DNA of 7,871 nucleotides from a bacterium (GTDB lineage Bacteria > Hydrogenedentota > Hydrogenedentia > Hydrogenedentiales > SLHB01), in NCBI GenBank assembly GCA_024231375.1, contig JAAEQP010001104.1, positions 1-7,871 of the forward strand, given 5' to 3'. Shown one piece after another: positions 1 through 5,887 of the stretch. Under the pieces are notes generated by a model, which was not told the origin of the DNA, ran no database searches, and worked only from the letters and a program-made list of their open reading frames with translations. A program made the translations under genes and the position numbers. The first letter of the stretch is position 1; the number at the start of each line of letters is the position of its first letter.

Positions 1-308
1 ACCCGAAGCACTTGCTCGACTTCACCCGCGGGGTTCTTCTGTTCGATGTTGAGGTAGGCGTAGAAGGTGTCGTTCTCGAGTTTGTAGATGTTGACCGACT
101 GTAGCTCGCCTCGAAGGCCGGCCAGCAGGTTGCAGATCAAGTCGTGGGTCATGGGCCGGCCCAGATCCTTCTCGATCAACGCAAGGTGGATGGCTTCGGC
201 CTCGCTGGGTCCCACGAGGATGAGGAGTACGCGGTCTTCATGGCGCAGAATGACAACAGGCTGATACTGCCCATCGCGGCTCACGCCGAGAATTTCAACG
301 GGGACCAT
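1..308 (-). CDS. Bifunctional nuclease family protein (DUF151/BFN domain), 3' end outside window
   Basis: This is the first 102 codons of a gene that runs off the left edge. The translation begins MVPVEILGVSRDGQYQPVVI and continues through a stretch reading VGPSEAEAIHLAL (about residues 32-44) and then GRPMTHDL (about residues 50-57), followed by a predicted strand reading NDTFYAYL. The G-P-x-E-A-x-A-I and RPMTHDL signatures are characteristic of the DUF151 (bifunctional nuclease, BFN) family. Plant members have been reported to have DNase/RNase activity, while most bacterial members are uncharacterised, so the biochemical role here is inferred from family only. The ATG start is supported by a strong Shine-Dalgarno AAGGAGG at 314-320, five bases upstream. 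The gene lies 139 bp downstream of cimA on the same strand but has a good promoter of its own, so it may be transcribed independently. Confidence 0.85.
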   Translation of the reverse strand, partial: MVPVEILGVSRDGQYQPVVILRHEDRVLLILVGPSEAEAIHLALIEKDLGRPMTHDLICNLLAGLRGELQSVNIYKLENDTFYAYLNIEQKNPAGEVEQVLR

Positions 309-331
309 GACCACCTCCTTTGTTCACTGCC

Positions 332-360
332 ATCTTACATGGAGAACGGTCCGTTGTCGA
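332..360 (-). promoter_or_regulatory. Predicted sigma70-type promoter for the DUF151 gene
   Basis: Read on the minus strand, the -35 hexamer is TCGACA (355-360, 5/6 to consensus), followed by a 17-bp spacer and a -10 hexamer TAAGAT (332-337, 4/6). Transcription would start near 325, giving a leader of roughly 17 bases that contains the AAGGAGG ribosome binding site. It is recognised by pattern only. Confidence 0.45.
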
Positions 361-447
361 TGGGGTTCGGATCATGCCCTGAAGACACACCGGAGGTCAC
401 GGGTCAAGACGGCACGGGGACAAACCGTCACCTCTGAGGCATCGGGC

Positions 448-2034
448 CTAGCTCGCCTGACCTCGGGAACGCATGAGCTTGTAGTCGATGCTGTCGATGA
501 GCGCCAGGTACGAGGCCGTGATGATATTCTCCGATACGCCGACCGTATCCCAGGAGGTGTCGCTGTCGCTGGATTCAATGAGCACCCGGGTCTTGGCGCG
601 CGTGGCGGCCTGGGCGTCCAGGATGCGGACTTTGTAGTCCTCCAGATGGACGTCCTGCAATTCGGGATAGGTGCCTTCGAGCGCCTTGCGAAGCGCGGTG
701 TTCAACGCATCCACAGGACCGTTTCCTTCGGCGGCGGTGTGCATGAGTGTGCCGTCGGGAATCTGAAGCTTCACCGTGGCCTCGGACAGTGACGGCTGAT
801 CGCCGTCGGGCCGCTCTACGCTCACGCGGAATCCACGGACTTCAAAGAAGGAACGGTGCTCGCCCTTGGCCCGCAGCATCAGCAGTTGCAGACTCGCATC
901 GGCGCCTTCGAATTCGAACCCTTCGTTCTCGAGGGCTTTCACGCGCTGGAGTACTTCGCGGGTTTCAGGCGCGTCCCGGTCGAGTTCAATCCCAAATTCC
1001 TTGGCCTTCTGCAGCAAACTGGATCGGCCGGACATTTCGCTGACCGAGATGCGGGTGCGATTGCCAATGGATTCGGGAACTACGTGCTCGTAGCTGGTCT
1101 TCAGTTTCTTCACGGCATCGGCGTGCATGCCGCCCTTGTGGGTGAAGGCGTCCCGCCCGACAAAGGGGTCGGAATCGCGCGGCACCAGGTTGGCCAGCTC
1201 GGCCACAAGATGCGACAGATGGGTGAGGTTCGCGAGATTCTCGGGAGACACGATCTCGAGACCCATCTTCAGTTGCACGTCCGGGATGACGCTGACGAGG
1301 TTCGCGTTGCCGGTTCGCTCGCCGTATCCGTTGATGGTGCCCTGGATTTGGTCAACGCCGGCGTGGACCGCGCTCAACGTGTTGGCGACGCCGCAGCCGG
1401 CATCGTTGTGCGCGTGGATGCCGAGGGGCGCGTCCGGCAGCCGGTCGCGCACGGCCTTGGTCGCGTCGGCGATCTGCCAAGGCAGTTTGCCGCCGTTGGT
1501 GTCGCACAGGATAAGTACTTCGGCGCCAGCCCGCCAACCGGCTTCCAACGTGGCAAGCGCATACTCGCTGTCCTCGTCGTAGGCGTCGTAAAAATGCTCG
1601 GAATCGAGGAACACCCGCCGGTTCTGCGACTTCAAGTAGGCGACCGATTCCTCGATGATGGCTAGGTTGTCCTCAAGACTGACGCGAAGCACTTCGGTCG
1701 CGTGCGTCGGGGAAGCCTTGGCGAAGATGGTGATGACCTCGGTCTCGGCAGCCAGCAAGGCCTTCATGTTGCCGTCGTCTTCGACCGTGGACTTCGAGTG
1801 GCGCGTGCTGCCGAATGCAGCCATCTTGGCGTTGCGCAGGTCGAGGTCCTTGGCGCGGGCGAACAACTCGGCGGCCTTTGGGTTGGACCCGGGCTGACCG
1901 CCCTCAATATAGGAGACGCCGAAGGCGTCAAGCTCCTTGACGATCCGGATCTGGTCGTCGGACGAGAATTTCACACGGGGACCCTGCGCACCGTCGCGAA
2001 GGGTAACGTCGTAGATTTCTACTCGTCGGGACAC
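448..2034 (-). CDS. cimA: Citramalate synthase
   Basis: It condenses acetyl-CoA with pyruvate to (R)-citramalate, the first step of the threonine-independent route to 2-oxobutyrate and isoleucine, in the cytoplasm. With the start chosen here the protein has 528 residues, the usual CimA length. The N-terminal HMG-CoA lyase-like TIM barrel opens with DVTLRDGAQ (residues 9-17; Arg and Asp are catalytic/metal residues in the family). It continues with the metal-binding HAHND (207-211), NGYGERTGN (235-243) and THKGGMHADA (298-307). A LeuA-type C-terminal regulatory domain follows, about residues 389-524, where isoleucine feedback is expected. The ‘IEGG-PGSNPK’ segment and overall length favour the CimA/Geobacter type over 2-isopropylmalate or homocitrate synthase. 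The frame is open to a GTG at 2067, but the GTG at 2034 has AGGAG nine bases upstream and gives the usual MSRRVEIYDVTLRDG-like N-terminus. It follows apgM by 74 bp without a clear promoter, which suggests one transcript. Confidence 0.93.
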   Translation of the reverse strand: MSRRVEIYDVTLRDGAQGPRVKFSSDDQIRIVKELDAFGVSYIEGGQPGSNPKAAELFARAKDLDLRNAKMAAFGSTRHSKSTVEDDGNMKALLAAETEVITIFAKASPTHATEVLRVSLEDNLAIIEESVAYLKSQNRRVFLDSEHFYDAYDEDSEYALATLEAGWRAGAEVLILCDTNGGKLPWQIADATKAVRDRLPDAPLGIHAHNDAGCGVANTLSAVHAGVDQIQGTINGYGERTGNANLVSVIPDVQLKMGLEIVSPENLANLTHLSHLVAELANLVPRDSDPFVGRDAFTHKGGMHADAVKKLKTSYEHVVPESIGNRTRISVSEMSGRSSLLQKAKEFGIELDRDAPETREVLQRVKALENEGFEFEGADASLQLLMLRAKGEHRSFFEVRGFRVSVERPDGDQPSLSEATVKLQIPDGTLMHTAAEGNGPVDALNTALRKALEGTYPELQDVHLEDYKVRILDAQAATRAKTRVLIESSDSDTSWDTVGVSENIITASYLALIDSIDYKLMRSRGQAS

Positions 2035-2043
2035 GATAGCGGT

Positions 2044-2048
2044 CTCCT
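2044..2048 (-). promoter_or_regulatory. Ribosome binding site deciding the cimA start
   Basis: AGGAG on the minus strand (within CAGGAGA) lies nine bases before the GTG at 2034. The alternative GTG at 2067 is preceded only by GAGTCCGG, a poor match. The 74 bp between apgM and cimA also contain a 6-bp inverted repeat, CACTTT (2081-2086) and AAAGTG (2098-2103), with an 11-base loop and no T-tract, so it does not look like a terminator. Confidence 0.5.
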
Positions 2049-2108
2049 GGGGTTGAGTTGACTTCACCCGGACTCATGCGCACTTTGTCGCATCCAGAAA
2101 GTGTGACA

Positions 2109-3350
2109 TTATCCGCCGATTGATTTCAAAACATCGACCGAGATGATTTCCCCCGCCAGCATCGCGGGCGTGAGATTGAACCCGGTCGGGACAAGCAGTC
2201 CGGTCGCCTCCGCGGCCGATTCGGAGTAGACGGATGCCGCGTCCGGCTCAACACCGGCGCCGCACAACACAAACGGCACCGGACCGCCTGCATGGGTCTT
2301 GGTCTGTATTGCGGTCGCGTGGTCCGGGGCGATCAACACGCGGATGTCGCCGTCCTTCCGCGCATGCTCCAGACACGGAGCGACGACCCGTTGGTCGAAG
2401 TCCTCAATGGCCTGAACCTTCAGATCGACCCGGCCTTCATGGGCCGCCTCGTCCGGCGCCTCAACATGCACGTAGGCGAACTGCCGGTCTTCAAGCGCGG
2501 TCAAGGCGGCGTCCACCTTGCCCTCGTAGTTCGTGTCCAGATAGCCCGTGGCGCCCGGCACATTGATCACGTCGAGACCCGCCGCGACACCGATGCCCTT
2601 GATCAGATCCACCGCCGAGATGACAGCGCCGGTCAATCCGAATCGTTCGCTGTAGGTGGTCATTCGCGGAGCACATCCTTGGCCCCACAGCCATAGGGAA
2701 CTAGCGGGGTAATTTTCTTGGGCAATGCGTGCCGCGTTGACTGGACTGTCGCGCAGCACGGACTGGGAACGCTTCATGAGATCGATCAGGAAGTCGCGCG
2801 CCGGCCCGGCGGGCAGGTGCGGTTCATAGGGTTGGTCCGAAATATCGTGAGGGGGCGTACACGCCGTTCCCACGAGGTCGGCGACCGGAACCGCTGCCCC
2901 GGATACGATACACAGGTGGCGATAGCTCACACCGGGATGAAATTGAGCGGGATCGTCCGCGAAGGCAACGTTAAGGGAGTAAATGAGTTTCGTTGCTTCC
3001 TCGGTAGTGATGTGGCCTGATGTGAACGAGCGCATGGTGCCGTCGGCCAAGGTAACCAGGTTGCAGCGGAAGGCCACGTCCCCGTCTTGAAGCTCGATGC
3101 CTTGACTCGCGGCCTCCAGGGGAGCGCGCCCAGTGTAGGTTGCTCCCGGATCGTAGCCGAACAGGGACAAGTTGCCTATGTCGCTGCCTGGCGCGTATCC
3201 TTCGGGTATGGGACAATAGAGGCCGGTGAGCCCGTCCGCTACAGCTTGGTCCATGGCGGGAATGGCGGCCACGTCGAGGGGCGTGCGCCCGTCCAGCTCG
3301 TCCAGGGGGAAATCGGCCATGCCGTCGCCAACGAGAATGAGATACCGCAT
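2109..3350 (-). CDS. apgM: apgM-type phosphoglycerate mutase / candidate homoserine kinase
   Basis: This 413-residue protein belongs to the alkaline-phosphatase superfamily, in the archaeal-type cofactor-independent phosphoglycerate mutase family. Visible metal and catalytic motifs are LVGDGMAD (residues 6-13), GSDIGN (55-60, with Ser56 the expected phosphorylated nucleophile), HVEAPDEAAHEG (295-306), PDHAT (342-346) and a late His353. All the expected metal ligands are present, so it should be active. The family includes true 2,3-bisphosphoglycerate-independent mutases and a subgroup proposed to be an alternative homoserine kinase in bacteria lacking thrB. Adjacency to cimA, an isoleucine-pathway gene, leans toward the amino-acid role, but this is inference. 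The ATG start at 3350 has GGGAGG (3355-3360) four bases upstream. An open extension to 3506 would run through the promoter and into the divergent rsmG start, so it is rejected. Confidence 0.9.
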   Translation of the reverse strand: MRYLILVGDGMADFPLDELDGRTPLDVAAIPAMDQAVADGLTGLYCPIPEGYAPGSDIGNLSLFGYDPGATYTGRAPLEAASQGIELQDGDVAFRCNLVTLADGTMRSFTSGHITTEEATKLIYSLNVAFADDPAQFHPGVSYRHLCIVSGAAVPVADLVGTACTPPHDISDQPYEPHLPAGPARDFLIDLMKRSQSVLRDSPVNAARIAQENYPASSLWLWGQGCAPRMTTYSERFGLTGAVISAVDLIKGIGVAAGLDVINVPGATGYLDTNYEGKVDAALTALEDRQFAYVHVEAPDEAAHEGRVDLKVQAIEDFDQRVVAPCLEHARKDGDIRVLIAPDHATAIQTKTHAGGPVPFVLCGAGVEPDAASVYSESAAEATGLLVPTGFNLTPAMLAGEIISVDVLKSIGG

Positions 3351-3384
3351 GCAACCTCCCATCCCGACGGGAAGCACGCCGGGA

Positions 3385-3414
3385 TTGACATTTTGGGGTG
3401 GAGAATAGCATAAG
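3385..3414 (+). promoter_or_regulatory. Predicted promoter for rsmG
   Basis: A perfect TTGACA -35 (3385-3390) is followed, after an 18-bp spacer, by CATAAG (3409-3414, 4/6 to TATAAT). Transcription would begin near 3421, leaving a leader of about 70 bases before the rsmG GTG. It overlaps the apgM promoter on the opposite strand. Confidence 0.4.
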
Positions 3415-3430
3415 GGTAGGGGCATTTCAA
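3402..3430 (-). promoter_or_regulatory. Predicted extended -10 promoter for apgM-cimA
   Basis: On the minus strand TTGAAA (3425-3430, 5/6 to -35 consensus) is separated by exactly 17 bp from TATTCT (3402-3407, 4/6). The TATTCT is preceded by TGC (3408-3410), the TGn element of an extended -10. Transcription would start near 3395, about 45 bases before the apgM ATG. The leader includes a small CCC-GTC-GGG hairpin next to the ribosome binding site. Confidence 0.5.
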
Positions 3431-3483
3431 CGGGTTGCCGCGTATCGGGTTGGCCACGGGGCGCGTCCTCGGTGGCGCGGAAA

Positions 3484-3489
3484 GGGAGG
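3484..3489 (+). promoter_or_regulatory. Ribosome binding site deciding the rsmG start
   Basis: GGGAGG lies four bases before a GTG at 3494. This selects GTG over the upstream in-frame ATG at 3398, whose first 32 codons encode an Arg/Gly-rich stretch unlike RsmG and would overlap the predicted promoter. Confidence 0.55.
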
Positions 3490-3493
3490 CGGA

Positions 3494-4114
3494 GTGGAGC
3501 GAGCACTGGAACTGTTGGCTGATGCGGGGATCGATGTGACCACGGAGATGGCTGACGGTCTACGACGGCACGCGTCCTTGGTTCAGGAGTGGAACCGAAT
3601 TGTGTCCGTGGTCTCTGCGGGGGATCAGGACGCGGTACTGGAGCGCCACACGGTCGACTCCCTCAGTTTGGCGTCGTTCGTGAGTGAAGCGTGCGGTCCT
3701 GACGGCCTCTTGCTGGACGTGGGCTCTGGGGGTGGATTCCCCGCTATTCCTTTGAAGGTTGTACTCCCAGGCGTCTCCGTCGTCCTCATGGAGCGCAGCG
3801 TGAAGAAGGTGGGGTTCCTTCGCAAGGTGGTTGGGGCGCTTGGGCTGAGTGATGTGACGATTCTGACCGAACCGTTTCCTGGGGGGGCGTCTGAGTTGTG
3901 CCCTGACGCGATAACGGCGCGTGCGGTGGAGAAGCCAGGGAAGGTATTGCAGGATGTGCTCGATTTTCTGACGGAAGGCTCGACGTTCGTGTGCCAGCTC
4001 TCCGGGGTAGACGATATGGTGTCCGAAATGTTCCACGTGGAACATATAGACGATGTCTGGACCAACGAAGCGATTCGCCGCGGATCGCTCAATCTCATCC
4101 GGAGAACCCCGTAG
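3494..4114 (+). CDS. rsmG: 16S rRNA (guanine(527)-N7)-methyltransferase
   Basis: RsmG (GidB) transfers a methyl group from S-adenosylmethionine to N7 of G527 in 16S rRNA. With the GTG start the protein has 206 residues, typical for the family. The N-terminal helix contains LVQEWNRIVSVVS, followed by RHTVDSL (residues 51-57), matching the family's ‘RHxxDSL’. The Rossmann SAM-binding motif DVGSGGGFP is at 75-83, the acidic residue that normally contacts SAM ribose lies in LMERS (Glu100), and TARAV is at 141-145. The segment MFHVEH (179-184) is not a family motif: it is what the embedded parS palindrome encodes. rsmG is commonly next to parA-parB near the replication origin. Here the next gene is instead a convergent glycoside-hydrolase-like gene. 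It is the only plus-strand gene in the window. Confidence 0.92.
   Translation: MERALELLADAGIDVTTEMADGLRRHASLVQEWNRIVSVVSAGDQDAVLERHTVDSLSLASFVSEACGPDGLLLDVGSGGGFPAIPLKVVLPGVSVVLMERSVKKVGFLRKVVGALGLSDVTILTEPFPGGASELCPDAITARAVEKPGKVLQDVLDFLTEGSTFVCQLSGVDDMVSEMFHVEHIDDVWTNEAIRRGSLNLIRRTP
4029..4044. promoter_or_regulatory. parS site (ParB-binding centromere), inside rsmG
   Basis: TGTTCCACGTGGAACA is a perfect 16-bp palindrome (18 bp with the flanking A and T) and matches the known bacterial chromosomal parS consensus, which has TGTTNCACGTGNAACA. ParB binds such sites, spreads, and loads SMC for chromosome segregation. It lies in frame within rsmG and codes MFHVEH. Because it is palindromic, the opposite strand also reads MFHVEH. 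Confidence 0.88.
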
Positions 4115-4116
4115 CC

Positions 4117-4137
4117 GTGGAACGTTCCACGTGGAAC
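4117..4137. promoter_or_regulatory. Second parS-like site with three contiguous half-sites
   Basis: Three 7-bp half-sites abut exactly: GTGGAAC (4117-4123), GTTCCAC (4124-4130) and GTGGAAC (4131-4137). The second and third form the parS core GTTCCACGTGGAAC; the outermost bases are C and C instead of T and A. The first and second form an inverted-order palindrome, GTGGAACGTTCCAC. It lies between the rsmG stop (4114) and the convergent GH gene stop (4148). There is no T-tract, so it is not a terminator. Confidence 0.75.
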
Positions 4138-4147
4138 CTCAATCCGG

Positions 4148-5887
4148 CTATCTGACGAACCGAACCTCCTCCATCACCACATCGACCCCCTTCACATCGC
4201 ACGGATCAAACCGAATCATCCCGATTTTGCCCCGCCAACGCGGGTCTTCACCCACCGCAACTCTGTGAATTCGGCTTTCACCATCGTACGTCACCTCAAA
4301 CCGCGTAGACGCGGCCTCGGAAATGGAATGACCACCCCCGGACCAGAATACCTGGCCGGTCCCTCGCTCTTTCCCCCCGCCCGTGAGGCTCATGACGATC
4401 TCAAGGGCAGTCCACTCATCCGCAACCACCTGGCCCATACTCACGGTCAACGCAGGGTCATGGGTCGACGTTGTGAATCGAAGCGCCCCGTCCGATGCCC
4501 CCAGGTTCCTCACCCCCATACTTCCAATCCAACCGTCCGTACCTGTCTCGAAGGTCCAGGACGTCGTGGACGGCGGAACGGGGAAATCATAGGGACCCAA
4601 ACCCACATCGCGTGGCGCGAGGTTGACAGGATAGGCTCCGCCTTTTCCGAAGACGTCCCTCACCGCCTGGTACATTCCGAACCCGAACTCCGTGTTCGGC
4701 TCGATGTAGCTTCCCTCACCCCACTCGTTCAAGGGACCCAGCACCACGATGTCCTGGTCATGCTCTTCACAGAAGCTGCGGGCGTCCCTTAACATCCCCT
4801 TGAACAGCTCCACCGTCCTTCCCTCAATCGCCATGGCCCGTTGCCCATGCCAAGGTCGAGAATCCCAGCCCGTATCGACCACGGGATAGTACGTGAGCTT
4901 GCCGCTGGCCTCTTCTCTTTCCTCCCAAGCCTCCGTCACCGTATCGGCCACGTCGCTGAAACGCCGCCGACGCGACATACCACCCACATCGGTCGAACGA
5001 GCCCATTCGTGGTACGAAGTGATGCCTTCATACCCCTCTCGCTCGAGCGCCTCGCAGTGGGCCCGCGTGAAGTCATGCCCCATGGCGACGAACGTCACCC
5101 CCTCGTATCCAGCCGCGCGCGCCGCCTCTTGAGAAAACGCATAGGCCTCGGCCGCCGCATCTACCCCTCCCAGGTCATTCCGAATCCCTTGGGGATTCCA
5201 GATGAACACGGCCGGCTTGCCGTCAATCTGCAGGTACCCAGGCAACCCAAAGTAGTTGTCGATCCACTCTTTGCTCACCGCCTTCCAGTCTTCCATGGAA
5301 TGCGTGCCCGCGGGGTTGTGATTCGCCCACATAATGGCCACCTGGAGGAGGTCCCGGTATCGCGCCGTGCGATACGACTCGAACCAATGCTTAAGGTGCT
5401 CACCACCCTCAACCCAGTACCAATCCACCAGAAAGCACGAGATGCCGTTCTCCCGCGCCCATTTTATCTGCCAATCAACGCATTCTACGTTGGATTCATC
5501 GTAGTACCCCAACATGGGCTTTCGCACTGGCGCAACGGTCCGGATGCACTCCCATTTCGCGTACGAGTTCCAGCCAGGAAAGTAGTAGGCGCACACGGTC
5601 CGGTCCGTCTCAATCGGCCGGGGTGTTGGCACGTAGTCCGCCTGTTGAGGCGAAACCAAACGATCAAACTCCACAACCTGACTCACAAACGCATCCGTCC
5701 CTGGTCCCGAAGCACGCACCGTAAGCTCATAAGGACCCGCCTCATCCGCCTTGACGGTCCAGACCACATCAGCGGCCTCGCCGAAGCCTACACTCGTTAC
5801 AGAACGAACAGCGGACCCCTTGAGTACCGCCCCCCCCCCCCCCCGCTGGCACCACGAGCTCCACTTCAAGTTCCTCTGCCGAAGCAC
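4148..5887 (-). CDS. Secreted GH99/WbsX-like protein, C-terminal part (frame separated by poly-G shift)
   Basis: This frame carries the catalytic-like and C-terminal parts of a protein whose N-terminus is in the next frame at 5769-6827. The true coding content starts at the poly-G tract (5830-5844); the first 15 codons of the open frame (GTG at 5887) are out-of-frame readthrough of the upstream region. Numbered in the joined 892-residue protein, the end of an Ig-like (NEW3/CARDB-like) domain (333-385) is followed by a GH99-like TIM-barrel domain, about 411-731. That domain opens with CAYYFPGW, has GISCFLVDWYW in an early strand, and carries LNEWGEGSYIEP near its end, the NEW-(A/G)-EG signature of the WbsX/GH99-like family. 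A third copy of a carbohydrate-binding-like module closes the protein (756-892). The family is associated with polysaccharide processing; the substrate cannot be told. The TAG stop is 11 bases from the composite parS. Confidence 0.82.
   Translation of the reverse strand: MLRQRNLKWSSWCQRGGGGAVLKGSAVRSVTSVGFGEAADVVWTVKADEAGPYELTVRASGPGTDAFVSQVVEFDRLVSPQQADYVPTPRPIETDRTVCAYYFPGWNSYAKWECIRTVAPVRKPMLGYYDESNVECVDWQIKWARENGISCFLVDWYWVEGGEHLKHWFESYRTARYRDLLQVAIMWANHNPAGTHSMEDWKAVSKEWIDNYFGLPGYLQIDGKPAVFIWNPQGIRNDLGGVDAAAEAYAFSQEAARAAGYEGVTFVAMGHDFTRAHCEALEREGYEGITSYHEWARSTDVGGMSRRRRFSDVADTVTEAWEEREEASGKLTYYPVVDTGWDSRPWHGQRAMAIEGRTVELFKGMLRDARSFCEEHDQDIVVLGPLNEWGEGSYIEPNTEFGFGMYQAVRDVFGKGGAYPVNLAPRDVGLGPYDFPVPPSTTSWTFETGTDGWIGSMGVRNLGASDGALRFTTSTHDPALTVSMGQVVADEWTALEIVMSLTGGGKERGTGQVFWSGGGHSISEAASTRFEVTYDGESRIHRVAVGEDPRWRGKIGMIRFDPCDVKGVDVVMEEVRFVR

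Noticed and set aside
385..430. Inverted repeat GACGG/CCGTC downstream of cimA as a terminator
   Set aside because: Five-base stem, 13-base loop and no T-tract.
856..1665. Long plus-strand open frame antisense to cimA (269 codons)
   Set aside because: It mirrors the GC-rich cimA coding strand, has no recognisable domain, and cimA has full family motifs over the same bases.
3351..3506. 52-residue N-terminal extension of apgM
   Set aside because: It would cross the predicted apgM promoter and overlap the divergent rsmG start; the ATG at 3350 has a good ribosome binding site and gives the usual N-terminus.
3560..4045. Minus-strand open frame beginning MFHVEH antisense to rsmG
   Set aside because: The familiar-looking start arises only because the parS palindrome reads the same on both strands; the rest has no family resemblance.
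4115..4147. Inverted repeat between the convergent rsmG and GH99-like stops as a bidirectional terminator
   Set aside because: The repeat is parS half-sites and there is no T-tract on either strand.
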